From Chrysemys picta bellii (Eukaryota; Chordata; Testudines; Emydidae), in assembly GCF_011386835.1 (NCBI RefSeq), contig NC_088800.1:87287481-87351480 (forward strand): DNA of 64,000 bases, in the 5' to 3' direction. The notes under the pieces are model-generated. The model had not been told where the DNA came from and ran no database searches. It worked only from the letters and a program-made list of their open reading frames with translations. The translations under genes were made by a program, and so were the position numbers. This document shows positions 1 through 14,225 of this stretch, piece by piece; the first letter of the stretch is position 1, and each line of letters begins with the position of its first letter.

Positions 1-3000
1 ACATCCTCGGCAATTATGGGCAAGCCTTGGGCACGCCGGCTGGCAGGGGCAGGGCTGGAGCAGAGGCAAAGTTGCAAACATTTCTTTCTTCCCGAAGGCC
101 TGACGGAATGGCCGATGCCCGGCACATCCTCCTCTCTCAACAGCTTCCAAGCACCCAGCCTGAGGCAAAATTCCAGCCCCTACAGGCAATGGGTAGAAAA
201 TGTAATCGAGTCCCAGAGGGGCACGAGCTGGGAGAGCCGCCAGGAGCAGCAGCATCTGTCACAGCATCCCGTGGCAAACAAGAGTTATCAACCACCTGGG
301 ACATTGCTCCAGCTGCTGACCACGCTCGCTCTCAGGGCCCTGGCCACCTGTCCTGGAGGAGCAGGCTGCACACCTCCAAAGCCAACCCCCCTGCCCCAAA
401 GGCTGCTCTGTTTGGAGAGAGAACGTCCCAGACCCGCCCTCCCATGCCAGTCACTTTCATTCCTTTCCCCGCAGCGCCGCCAAAGTCTGTTACCCGCTGA
501 ACGTTCTGCAGGCAGCTTGCAGCTTTGCCGAGTCCTATGTGGAAGTGAGCCAGCAGGACGCCCGGGGCCTGACCAAACGGCTCCACTTCAGTCTGCAGCT
601 TGTTTCTCGGGGCGGATCTGCTCCTGTTCCTCGTTTCACCAAGATTCACACCAAGGGGATGAATCTTCTCTCTGTGCCCGGGCAGGGAGATGCTGTAAGA
701 ATGTGACACAGATGCTGCCTTTGGTCGCTGGCCCTGAGGAGACAGACTGGCTAATGAGCTCCCTGCCAACACTGGAGGCTGGCGCAAGAAGAGGGACTTC
801 TGCAGAGCTCCCTCTGACAAACCCTCCCTGCCTCGGCCTGGGGGCTGCCCCCTGGCCAGAACGCTCCTGCATGGACAGCGAGGACAGGGGCTGCCCAGGA
901 CATGGGCCCTGTGTCAGGCAGGAGCCCTGCCCCCCACCCCCCACGTGTCTGTGCCTAGCTGTGGAAAAGCCCCAGGCTGTGCTGAGGTGTATGCATTGTG
1001 TGGAACCCTCTAGGTTTCAGGGAGGCCAGTTGGAGGTTGATCCAAAGGCCACCAAAGGCAATGGAAAGATTCCCAAATGTAGTGCATGGGTAGAGGACAA
1101 AGCTCATCTCAATTCCCCTCTCCCCTCCCAGCACATCCGCGCACACAGGGCTGGTCACTGCAGGGGGAGACCCCTGCCCCAGGGCGTTATGCTCCACACA
1201 GGCGCCTCTCTGCCCACTCCAAAAATGTGTGTCCTCCTTGGTGGAGTTGGGAACTTGTCTCGTGGGGCGAGGCCCTGCGCGGGGGATGGAACTCCCCTTC
1301 TGCTGGTGAGCATCAACCTCGCCCGAGACGGGGACCTGCAGGGGCAGCACTGAGCATGTGGCCTGGCTGGCGGCTGAGCAGTGGCAGGTCATGTGGCAGC
1401 AGGTCTGGGCCAGGGGAAGCAGGAAGAACTGCCCAGACGGGAGCACCCACAACGCGCTGCAGCCTGCTCCGGCCCCCAGCCCTGGGAGAGACCCTCCACT
1501 TGTGCGGCCCGGAAAAGCCCTTTCCTGCCAGGCCAAGGCCAGTGCTCACTGACTGGAGACAAGGGCACCATGGCAAGGGAAGTACAGGGGCAAATGGAGG
1601 GTCCCGGAGGAGCCCCCCTCCCCCAGAGCACAGTCCTGTGGATTGCAGATGCTGGACCACACAGGAGCTGCCGGCTCTAGGGCATCCCTTTGGCTCCTGG
1701 GAGTCACTGCGCTTATCCTTCTGGGCTAGCCATTGTCACCTCTTTGAGGGCTGCAATGGGCCGTCGGCATGAAGAGGAGACGCTTGGCAGCACCCAGGCC
1801 TCAGCCCCCTGCAGGATCTGCCCCAGGAAACTGCTCTCCACAGGGGGGCTGGGCAAGAAGTCTTGCAGGAAAATGCATTTCCCCCAGAGCATATTGTGCT
1901 GCTGCCTGGAGCATTGTATCAGTGGCAGCAGCGTTCGCCGAGTGACACACAGATATGTCACTGAATTCACAGGCTCCGATTTCTCTCTTACCCTGGCAAG
2001 GTTCTGGCATTTCAAATGATGTGCGATTGCTTCATTTATAAGAGTGGGGGTGTTTAGACAATTCCACCTCTTCTGCTTTCTGCCCTTTCCTCAGGTGGAG
2101 CTTCTCCGGGTGGCAGATGTGCAATTCATTCCGATTTCAGACCTTTGTTAAACCCAGGCTTTCCCTCGAGATGGCTGAGCTAAACCGACGGCCGAGATGC
2201 CCTTGTCTCAGCACCTCCAGCACGGCTCTCGGTGGATTTGAGGGCGATGAGGCTCTTGCCATGTGCAATGCATTGGGCTTTCTGCCCTGAAATGGGTAAA
2301 CGTTAGTTACGGCAGCATCCATCCACCAGCCCCCTGCGGACTTGCAGGGAAATGAATAGCTGCGTTTCCCACTTCGGTGGTGCAGCGTTGTAATTCCTCA
2401 CTCACGGTGCCAGAAAGAGCCGCTCGGAAAGCTGTGGGGAGGGCTAGACAGGAGTAATGGGTTGGCATGGTGCAAAGGGAAATTTAGACCTGACCTCAGG
2501 AAAACATTTGTTTCTCGCACACCGAGACGGGTTGGACTATGGAAGAGCCTTCCCAGGGCAGGTGCAGAGGCTCTGTCACTGGAGAAATACAGAGACAAGC
2601 TGCAGAAAGCAGCCGGGCCAGAGCGGCGTGCTGCCGGGGGTGGGCTGCATGACCTGCCGGGTCACTTCCGTCTCAAAGCGGCTACGATTGCATGTCTCTG
2701 TATGAAAGGAAATGCGACAGGCTCTCCTGGCGATGGGCGGCGGGGTGTCACGGCACTGAGCACTGAGGTGGAACAGATGTTAGCACCGAAGTGGCAGAAG
2801 CTGTGTTCTTGCCGAGGGCCACATGGACAATAGGCTGCACTGCCCAGGGTGAGTCTGGGTTGAGCTGGCAGGCGGCAGGGTTCGTTCTGTCTCTGTTCAT
2901 GGGGCAGGTCCCCCAGACAGCCTGGCTTGCTAGATCAGCTGCGGGTGTGGAGAGCCACGTTCAGTGCATTAAATTATTCATCTCTAGCTGTTATTTGATC

Positions 3001-3433
3001 TATAGGAACGTCATTCCACAAACTTCAGGCAAGGTGCCTTCCTGCTGCCCAGTGCCCGCAGAGCTGTGTTTGGATCAGTGTGTCTAGCTCAAGCCCAGCC
3101 TGGGGCAGGGTCCTGAGGAGAAGTGCATTTCCGTGCCTCTCCCCGCCCCCCCAGCACCGCAGCCCCTGGGCAGTAAGTTCTGTTTCATGAGGTTGCAGAG
3201 CTGATGGGGGTTTGGGATGAGCAGATCACCCCACTCTTTACTGCATCTTGCATCTTGCCTCTGCCAATAGCAAATACCTGAATAACTCGCCTCAGAGGAC
3301 AGCGCCAGAAAACACGCAAACAACGTCATGCACTTGCCCAGGTGTGCAACACATTGCGTGTGGCTGGCCTATTTCCTCCTGTCCTCTGGAGCAATCAATC
3401 ATCTGAGGCCTGGGATGGATTATCTTTGCATTA
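1..3433. other. Intergenic sequence, no gene recognised
   Basis: Single-copy-looking DNA of mixed composition with no repeat I can name. A long open frame on the + strand (about 445 codons from position 16) has no recognisable domain, is rich in Pro, Ser, Cys and Gly as translated GC-rich noncoding DNA usually is, and is overlapped by other long frames. A pyrimidine tract ending in CAG near 470 resembles a splice acceptor, but the sequence after it gives no protein family I know and no matching donor was found. I treat the block as noncoding. Confidence 0.5.
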
Positions 3434-3478
3434 TCTGTTAGTCTTAAAGCTGCCGCAGGACTCTCTGTTGCTTATCTT
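3434..3478 (+). repeat. Fragment of Penelope-like interspersed repeat
   Basis: A short stretch (ctgttagtcttaaagctgcc and the following bases) aligns with the middle of the repeat seen again near 8.1 kb and, reversed, near 42.4 kb. It is diverged and truncated at both ends. Recognition rests on similarity to the other two copies in this window. Confidence 0.5.
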
Positions 3479-3699
3479 TGCATGGACAGCTCCAATGATC
3501 TGACCCTTTTCCTAGTGGCACTGCACTGCACAATGAAGGCCGTTCCCCGGTAGGCATGCCCCTAGGGACAGAGGCTAACGGATCTCTCACTGGCCCACAG
3601 CAGCCATAAACCAACAGGACCTGTTTGCAGATCCTTTGGGCTGTGTTCAGCAAGAGCCAGACCTGGGCACAGGCTGAGCTCTCCAGCAGAGATCTGTAG

Positions 3700-3793
3700 C
3701 CTTCTGGATGATTGGTCCTGCTTTGAGCAGGGGGTTGGACTAGATACCTCCTGAGGTCCCTTCCAACCCTGATCTTCTATGATTCTATGATAA
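3700..3793 (+). mobile_element. CR1 LINE, 3'-terminal fragment
   Basis: The segment ends with the CR1 signature: ggttggactagatacctcct, then ggtcccttccaaccctgat, then a degenerate (ATTCTATG)n tail. CR1 elements are non-LTR retrotransposons that are usually heavily 5'-truncated, and only the last ~90 bp remains. It is in the + orientation. The left boundary is approximate. Confidence 0.85.
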
Positions 3794-4268
3794 GTGATAG
3801 GCCAAGAGTCACCAAAGAAAACAAAATAAGCGCACAATCTAAATCTTCCACCCGTAAGACACTAGACAGTATTTAGATCAAGGAGTTTTCTCACCCCACT
3901 GGATGTTGCAGTTTATAACGCACAGGTTTCACCCTTGAACCCTGGGCCAGTCTCCTCTGTTGGAGTCTTCAGTCCTCTAAGTGTCTTTGTTGCTTGCAGC
4001 GTAGGCGGGAGAGGGAGAAAAGGGCCAGCATGTGTGCCCTGTGTCTGTTTTATACCCTTCGTCCATGTGCTTGGAGAACACACGTCCAGGCCTGTCTGGG
4101 GGGTGTTGCTAAGTCCCCAGGCCAGGCTGAGCAATTCCCCTGGTGTGGCCTTGTGCAAGTGAGTTGTTGCTTTGTAGCTCCCTGGCTGGACAATGGCTGG
4201 TGATGGTTGTTCGACACTCGCCCGGACGTTGGTTATCCCCCTGGTGATTGTCTTTGGGGAGGCGCTTC
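3794..4268. other. Intergenic sequence, nothing recognised
   Basis: Unique-looking sequence between a CR1 tail and a hAT-type MITE. No exon or RNA gene is visible. Confidence 0.4.
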
Positions 4269-4522
4269 CCAAACTCCAGGGCCGGCTCCGGGCACCAGCT
4301 TAACAAGCAGGTGCTTGGGGTGGCCAAGGGAGAGGGGCGGCACCTGCGGCAATTTGGGGGTGGCAGGTCCCTCACTCCCTCTAGGAGCGAAGGACCTGCC
4401 GCCGAACTGCCACCGCCGATCGCGGCATTTTTTTTTTTCCAATTGCCGCTGACGATCGCGGCTTTTTTTTTTTTTTTTTTGCTTGGGGCGGCAGAAATGC
4501 TGGAGCCGGCCCTGCCAAACCC
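4269..4522. mobile_element. Non-autonomous hAT-type MITE with target duplication
   Basis: The 238-bp element (4277-4514) has terminal inverted repeats: CAGGGCCGGCTCC at the left, and at the right end CTGGAGCCGGCCCTG, its reverse complement with one change. It is flanked by 8-bp direct repeats, ccaaactc and ccaaaccc (7 of 8 identical), the target-site length typical of hAT transposons. The interior is GC-rich, with two T tracts (about 12 and 20 bases) that each follow a copy of cgatcgcggc. It has no coding capacity. I recognise the family as widespread in turtle genomes, without a database name. Confidence 0.85.
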
Positions 4523-5233
4523 ACAGCATATTTGAATGACAATCATACAACACGATTCTCATAACCGCATATGCATTAATGATGTACACGTTTGTGGGTT
4601 TCAGCAGATCAGAACCTTTCCCACGATACTTCACTTTATCTGAACTATCACAATTAGATGCAAATGATGAATATGGGGGTTACAGGGCGCTCCCCCGAGT
4701 ATAGAGTGTCACAGAAACTTTCTGAGAGTCCAAGATTGTCCCTGGGCCATTGTACGAGTGCAGTGGAAGGAAAACAGAGCAGGGCTTTACTACGGGGCTT
4801 TACAATGGCAATGAAGGCAGAGCCCTTCACTTCCCTCCCTGCAATCCCAGTAAGTGACAGCGAAGGGCAGAAGCATCAACCACAGAGGTGTGTCGCTGCC
4901 TCTCTGGGGGCTCATCAGTGACAGGCGGCTGCTGCCTCAGCCGGAGGGGCTGTCAGCAGGGCAGGGCTGCCGAGAGCCCGAGGTAGAAGGCAGAATGGGA
5001 GCAGAACCTCCGTGGGAGAGCTGCCACCCTCTTCCTCCCTGTCTGGCTGGGCTCCTGTCTCTCCCAACCTGCCCTGGGTTGTGTGCTCCTTCCTGTCACA
5101 GCTCTCTCGGGGCAGGACCGGGCTGCCCAGCCCTGGGGTGCTCCTTGGTGCTGCTGTCTCCAGGCTGGGCTGCACACAGCCTGCAGGGAAGGGCCAGCCC
5201 CTGCAAGGTCCTGGGGGAGGTGTCTTTGCTTCC
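4523..5233. other. Intergenic sequence, nothing recognised
   Basis: Unique-looking sequence between two MITEs. It contains a perfect POU octamer (ATGCAAAT) at 4658 next to a TAAT core. No exon is supported. Confidence 0.35.
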
Positions 5234-5373
5234 CCTACCGTTAGGGTGCCCGGATGTCCCGATTTTATAGGGACAGTCCCGATAGTCAGGGCTTTTTCTT
5301 ATATAGACGCCTATTACCCCCCACCCCCATTCCCAATGTTTCACACTGTCTATCTAGTCACTCTACCTACCGT
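5234..5373. mobile_element. 124-bp hAT-type MITE with perfect 8-bp target duplication
   Basis: The element (5242-5365) starts tagggtgcccggatgtcccg and ends tctagtcactcta. These ends are imperfect terminal inverted repeats. It is flanked by identical 8-bp repeats cctaccgt. The body, with gattttatagggacagtccc and an A/C-rich tract, is a common small repeat of turtle genomes as I recall it. It is non-coding and was mobilised in trans. Confidence 0.85.
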
Positions 5374-5639
5374 TCTCTGGCTAGTTACGCAGACGGCTCC
5401 CATCCCCCGTAGCTGAGCCCGTGTAGGAATTCAGCCCTCCCCTTGCCCGCTGGGAGTGGGGAGCTCCCCAGTGAGGCCCGAAGGCCCAGAGTTTTAAAGC
5501 TGTTTCGACGCTGCTGTACTCAGTGCGATTGTCTGTGGAAGTTAGACTCCTAAGTGCCTAAATCCATTCTGAGAATGAGCGCTAGGCTCCTAAATCCGCT
5601 GGGCACTGCGACACTGAGCGCTGTGACACCTGCATGCCT

Positions 5640-5772
5640 TTAAACCTCTGGGCCTAAGAGACTTTCTCACGGTCACCGAGGCGCCAGTGGGAAAACCAGG
5701 AACTCAGCCCAGACCTCCTGAGTGCCAACCCAGTGCCTCACCCACGGTGCGCACCCCGCTGGGCCTGAGCAG
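5640..5772 (-). repeat. MIR-like CORE-SINE remnant
   Basis: Read on the minus strand the segment matches the general pattern of MIR elements: a variable-residue head, a 'lost-in-bulk ... ctgggttttccc' core and a ggtgacc...agaaagtctc tail related to the tRNA-derived CORE-SINE. On the + strand this shows as tttctcacggtcaccgaggc, then the ggaactcagcccagacctcc region. It is strongly diverged, as expected for an ancient amniote SINE, and the boundaries are approximate. Confidence 0.5.
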
Positions 5773-6319
5773 CCGCTGCTCTTGTGCACGGTGGGGTGGG
5801 GTAACTGGAGACACAAGGCTCATGAGATAAACCCCTGTCTTGCGGCTCAGGCGTCTCTATCGCATGCAGCTGCGTTGTAACGCCTCAATGCAAGGCTCTA
5901 GGGGGTGCCCCACTGAGCTGTCCGAATGTCCGGTCAGTTTGTTGCATCAATGCACTCTCTCTGCAGACCTCGGTGCATCCCGTCTCTGGGGGCACTGAGC
6001 GCTGACACAGCAGGAGGCCACTAACAATCTGCTTCCTACGGTAAAGACTGATGCTATGACCTGAGATTCCCAAATGCACACGGAGGCAGGTCACTGCAAG
6101 AGAGCACTTGCACTGGGGTTAAATGAATGCCCAGGAATGTTGGGGGAAAGCCGTCCGAATGCAGCCCTGTCCAGTCTGCAGTCACAGTCCTGTCAGGCAC
6201 CCAGTCACAGTGTGGGCGTGCTGCTGTGGGACATGGTTTGCCCCCATAGACAAGGCCAAGGCATGTTAGATTTATATGAAAGGAAACACACAGTGCCACA
6301 ATGTAAACACACCAATAAC
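5773..6319. other. Intergenic sequence, nothing recognised
   Basis: Unique-looking sequence up to the 3' end of a minus-strand CR1. No coding or RNA feature is supported. Confidence 0.35.
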
Positions 6320-6870
6320 AAAAGAACATACAAATCCCCAGATTAGATCAGACTCAAGGCCTGTCTAGCCCAGTGTCCTGGCCAGACACGATGCTTCAGA
6401 GGAAGGAGCAAGAACCCTGCAATAGGCAGATATTGGATAATCTGCCCCCTCTTGGGCCTCCTCCTGGTCTCTAACAGCTAGAGATTGGCTTAAACCCTGA
6501 AGCAGAAATTTTATTATCCCTTCCAAACGTTGTTAGCATGAATCAAGACACTTGTGGACACTTTTGCTATCCATATAAATGTCCAAACCATTTTTGAATC
6601 TTGCTGCGTTCTGTCCTCGATGACTCTGTGGCAATGAATTCCATAGTCTAATCACATATCGTGGGGGAAAGTATTTCCTTTTATTGATTTGAATGTCCCT
6701 TGTTCTTGGGTTATGAGACAGGGAGAACAGACACTCCCAATCTAGTTGCTCGAGACCAGTCATTATTTTATAGACTTTTATCATGTTCCTTCTTATTTGT
6801 CTCCTCTCTGAGGTAACAGTCCCTGTACATAGGAGAGGTTTTCCAGGCCCTTGATCATTCTCATCGCTTT

Positions 6871-7580
6871 TCATAGAATCATAGAATATCAGGGTTGGAA
6901 GGGACCTCAGGAGGTATCTAGTCCAACCCCCTGCTCAAAGCAGGACCTAATCCCAACTAAATCATCCCAGCCAGGACTCTGTCAAGTCGGGCCTTAAAAA
7001 CCTCCAAGGAAGGAGATTCCACCACCTCCCTAGGTAACCCATTCCAGTGCTTCACCACCCTCCTAGTGAAAAAGTTTTTCCTAATATCGAACCTAGACCT
7101 TCCCCACTGCAACTTGAGACCATTACTCTATGTTCTGTCATCTGCCACCACTGAGAACAGCCGAGCTCCACCCTCTTTGGACCCCCCCTTCAGGTAGTTG
7201 AAGGCTGCTATCAAATCCCCCCTCACCCTTCTCTTCTGCAGACTAAATAAGCCCAGTTCCCGCAGCCTCTCCTTGTAAGTCATGTGCCCCAGCCCCCTGA
7301 TCATTTTTGTTGCCCTCTGTTGGACTCTCTCCAATTTGTCCACATCCTTTCTGTAGTGGGGGGGCCAAAACTAGATGCAATACTCCAGATGTGGCCTCAT
7401 CAGTGCCGAATAGAGGGGAATAATCACTTCCCTCGATCTGCTGGCAATGCTCCTACTAATACAGCCCAATATGCCGTTAGCCTTCTCGGCAACAAGGGCA
7501 CACTGCTGACTCATATCCAGCTTCTCGTCCACTGTAATCCCCAGGCCCTTTTCTGCAGAACTGCCGCTTAGCCAGCAACT
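6871..7580 (-). mobile_element. Younger CR1 LINE inserted in older CR1
   Basis: The 3' tail appears on the + strand as tcatagaatcatagaatatc, the reverse of the (ATTCTATG)n tail, followed by ggttggaagggacctcagga. The rest is colinear with CR1 ORF2 C-terminal sequence. On the minus strand one frame keeps [19 protein letters not shown] and [20 protein letters not shown], the conserved C-terminal region of CR1 RT proteins. It is 5'-truncated. It is far better preserved than the flanking CR1 it interrupts, so it is younger. Confidence 0.88.
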
Positions 7581-8052
7581 GCTTTTCTCCTCTAGTTCTG
7601 CACTATCCAGTTGGAAATGAGGTGCCTAGTCCTGCACGCATGAGCCAGATGAAGCCGCACTATTGATTAATACAGAGAATATTCGAATGCCTTTATATAA
7701 TTCTCCATCTCACTCACTCTGCTGCCCAATATCTGGTTGGCTTCTTTGGCCGCAGCTGCACATTGAGCAGAGGTCTCCATTGAGCTATCTATAATGACAC
7801 CCCGGTTCCTTTCCTGAGGTGAGGCAGTTAACATACAACCTTGTAAGATGTGAGAGTCATTTTAAGTTTCCCCTCTGACGTGCATTACTTTGCATTTATC
7901 GACACTGAATTTCCTTTGCTATCCTGGTGCCTGTTCACCCGGCTTGTTTAAGTCTCGCTGAAGTTCCTCACCATCCTCCCTGGTTCTGACTAATTTAAAT
8001 AACTTTGTGTCTTCCACAAATGTTGCCCCTCACTGCTCACCAGTAAGTATAT

Positions 8053-8154
8053 TAACCCACGAAACCTTATGCCCAAATAAATCTGTTAGTCTTTAAGGTG
8101 CCACCGGACCCCTTGTTGTTTTTGTGGATACAGACTAACACGGCTACCCCCTGA
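8053..8154 (+). repeat. Penelope-like repeat copy inserted in CR1 sequence
   Basis: The sequence cgaaaccttatgcccaaata, then ctgttagtctttaaggtgcc and cagactaacacggctacccc, is the reverse-orientation counterpart of the repeat at 42.4 kb. A 12-bp direct repeat (tatattaaccca) lies at 8048-8059 and 8155-8166 and can be read as a target-site duplication. The left copy partly overlaps sequence that could belong to the element (acccacgaaa), so microhomology at the 5' junction is also possible. Assignment to Penelope-like elements is from memory of this sequence in turtles and lizards. Confidence 0.6.
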
Positions 8155-8166
8155 TATATTAACCCA

Positions 8167-8347
8167 GGCTCTGGGTGTCCCCGATTCTCTAGCTGCCAGA
8201 AGCTCAGACTGGACAACAAGGGATGGATCACTTGCAATTGCCCTGTTCTGTTCATTCCCTCTGGGGCACCTGGCATTGGCCACGGTCAGCAGACAGGACA
8301 CTGGCCTGGATGGACCTGACCCAGTCTGGCCGTTCTGATGTTCTTAT
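8167..8347 (+). mobile_element. CR1 3'-terminal fragment, opposite to host CR1
   Basis: The segment matches the other common turtle CR1 3' end: ccgattctctagctgccaga, then ttccctctggggcacctggc, then cctgacccagtctggccgtt and a gttctta tail. The same end appears reversed at 30.85 and 45.19 kb. It is a short 5'-truncated insertion inside the old minus-strand CR1. Confidence 0.85.
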
Positions 8348-9128
8348 GGAACCTAGGACAGAACCTTGCAGTCCCCACTGCTAATCTTTGCCATGAGGTA
8401 AACTGGCCACTCTGCTTTCTGTCTCCTAACCAGTTTCTGATCCATGACAGCACTTGGTCTTTCACCCCATTGACTAATTAGCTTCTTTAATAGCCTCTTG
8501 GGTGAGATCCTGTCAGAGACCTGTTGGAATCTAAATAACTTATGTCAGCTGGTTCTCTTTTATCCACTAATTTACTGACGCATTCAAATAATTCTAAGAG
8601 ATTAGCAAGGCACGATTTCCCGTTGCAGAAATGGTGCTGGTTAGACCCTGTCATGCCATGATCGTCCAGGTGTTTTGCTATTCTGTTTTTAATGATCATT
8701 TCAGCCAGTTCACCAGATAGGGATGTAAGGCTCATTGCTCTGTGATTCCCCAGATCACCCCTAGAGCCTTTTAAAGATATACATACAATATTAGCTGCCC
8801 TCCAGTCTCTGGAACAGTGGATGTTTTCACTGAGAAACTGCAGATTTTTGTTAGCCCCTCAGCTCCTTCAGCCCTATGCTCCTTCAGACCTCTTGGCTGG
8901 ACCAGCTGGCTCCGTAGCTAATCGCTTTTTAAATGGTCCGTTTGCTCTCGATCTCTCCTTCGGACAGCTCGGCCTCGGAGGGCACCTCAGCTTTGTTACC
9001 AGGAAGGAGCAGGGGCGATGTAGGATTCTCCCCAACATTCTCTGCAGTGAAGACTGGTCCAAAGAAATCATCTAGCTTCTCAGCCCTGTCCTCGTCTTCC
9101 CGGACTGCTCCCTGGTAACCCCGGGTGA

Positions 9129-13178
<4,050 letters not shown>

Positions 13179-13249
13179 CAGGGGTGGGGACCCTAGGGCC
13201 CATGGGCCGGATCTGGCCCTGTGGTTAATTTCATCTGGCCTGCGGTGCC
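13179..13249 (+). mobile_element. Left part of an unresolved hAT-like repeat
   Basis: The segment beginning caggggtggggaccctaggg and continuing with gggccggatctggccc resembles the terminal part of a hAT-type element (CAGGGGT... start). It is interrupted by the 968-bp element that follows. The sequence after the second target copy (14226 onward) may be its continuation, but I could not find the matching right terminus. Confidence 0.4.
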
Positions 13250-13264
13250 TAGGGTTACCATACG

Positions 13265-13358
13265 TCCGGATTTTCCCGGACATGTCCGGCTTTTGGGGGC
13301 TCAAATCCCCGTCCGGGGGGAAATCCCCAAAAGCCGGGCATGTCCGGGAAAATCGGGA
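13265..13358. repeat. Long hairpin inside the hAT element
   Basis: Arms 13265-13298 and 13325-13358 are inverted repeats of 34 nt with two mismatches, separated by a 26-nt G/C-rich loop. Each arm also contains a smaller palindrome built on GGACATGTCC in the left arm (GGGCATGTCC in the right). Such subterminal hairpins are common in foldback-prone DNA transposons and may have served transposase binding. Confidence 0.9.
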
Positions 13359-13361
13359 GGT

Positions 13362-13907
13362 CAGCCGGGCCCGCGGGGAGCCGGGCCGGCAGGGAGCCGG
13401 GTCAGCCGGGCCCGTGGGGAGCCGGGCCGGCGGGGAGCCGGGCCGGCCGGGCCCGCGGGGACCCCGGCCGGCGGGGAGCCGGGTCAGCCGGGCCCGCGGG
13501 GACCCCGGCCGGCGGGGAGCCGGGTCAGCCGGGCCCGCGGGGACCCCGGCCGGCGGGGAGCCGCGTCAGCCGGGCCCGCGGGGAGCCGGGCCGGCGGGGA
13601 GCCGCGTCAGCCGGGCCGGCGGGGAGCCGGGTCAGCCGGGCCAGCCGGGCCCGCGGGGAGCCGGGCCCGCGGGGAGCCGGTCAGCTGGGCCGGCGGGGAG
13701 CCGGGTCAGCCGGGCCGGCGGGGAGCCGGGCCCGTGGGGAGCCGGTCAGCCGGGCCGGCGGGGAGCCGGGCCCGCGGGGAGCCGGGTCAGCCGGGCCAGC
13801 CGGGCCCGCGGGGAGCCGGTCAGCTGGGCCCGCGGGGAGCCGGTCAGCTGGGCCGGCGGGGAGCCGGGCCGGCGGGGAGCCGGTCAGCTGGGCCGGCGGG
13901 GAGCCGG
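13362..13907. repeat. GC-rich minisatellite (about 20- and 41-bp periods)
   Basis: The array is built from half-units like gccggcggggagccgggtca and gccgggcccgcggggagccg. Several near-identical 41-bp double units occur at 13.43-13.60 kb, and the order becomes irregular further right. Runs of three and four G recur at short spacing on the + strand, so G-quadruplex formation is plausible. It lies wholly inside the hAT element. Confidence 0.92.
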
Positions 13908-14225
13908 GGGGTGCGCTGGGCCGCCGGGGGCCGGCAGTGCTGGGCGGGCCGGGGGTGGTCGGCCGGGGCCGGCACCCCAGGGCCCGAGCTGACCCAGGCT
14001 GGAAACGCCGGGGGGCCAGCCTGGGCCGCGCCTCCTCCCCCCACACCCCTCTTACCTGCTTCAGGCTTCCCGCGAATCAAATATTCGCGGGAAGCAGGGG
14101 AGGGGGCGGAGACTTTGGGGAGGGGGCGGGGTTGGGCGGGGGTGTGGGCAGGGCTGGGGGCGGGGCTGGGGGCCGTGGAGTGTCCTCCATTTGGAGGCAC
14201 AAAATATGGTAACCCTAGCGGTGCC

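Larger units (their letters stand above)
6320..9128 (-). mobile_element. Old, interrupted CR1 LINE (ORF2 remnant)
   Basis: The element reads on the minus strand from the EN-RT linker at the right to the 3' end at the left. Visible ORF2 pieces in order: a linker with EDRAEKLDDFFGPVFTAENV (near 9.08 kb), a reverse-transcriptase N-terminal part with NKS/GxxxLANLLELFE-type sequence (near 8.6 kb), an RT thumb region (7.6-8.0 kb), and the C-terminal domain with IRLWNSLPQ (near 6.6 kb). Many stops and frameshifts make it a dead copy. Later insertions split it: a younger CR1 in the same orientation, a Penelope-like fragment and a CR1 3' end in the opposite orientation. The 3' end resembles the 'gattagatcagactcaaggc' CR1 tail type. 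Outer limits are approximate. Confidence 0.75.
13242..14225. mobile_element. 968-bp hAT-type transposon with perfect 8-bp target duplication
   Basis: The element (13250-14217) is bounded by inverted repeats TAGGGTTACCATA and TATGGTAACCCTA and flanked by identical 8-bp duplications gcggtgcc (13242-13249 and 14218-14225), the hallmark of hAT insertion. Inside, in order: a 34-bp-arm hairpin next to the left end, a GC-rich minisatellite of about 0.55 kb, and a G-rich right third. It encodes no transposase. The long open frames through it give collagen-like Gly-Pro-Arg peptides that follow from the repeat composition and are not genes. The perfect target duplication argues for a relatively recent insertion. 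Confidence 0.88.

Noticed and set aside
440..600. Possible internal exon after a pyrimidine tract and CAG
   Set aside because: The predicted peptide matches no family I know, and no matching donor was identified.
16..1353. 445-codon open frame on the + strand
   Set aside because: No domain, no signal or membrane segment, Pro/Ser/Cys-rich composition typical of translated GC-rich noncoding DNA, and overlapping long frames in other phases and on the other strand.
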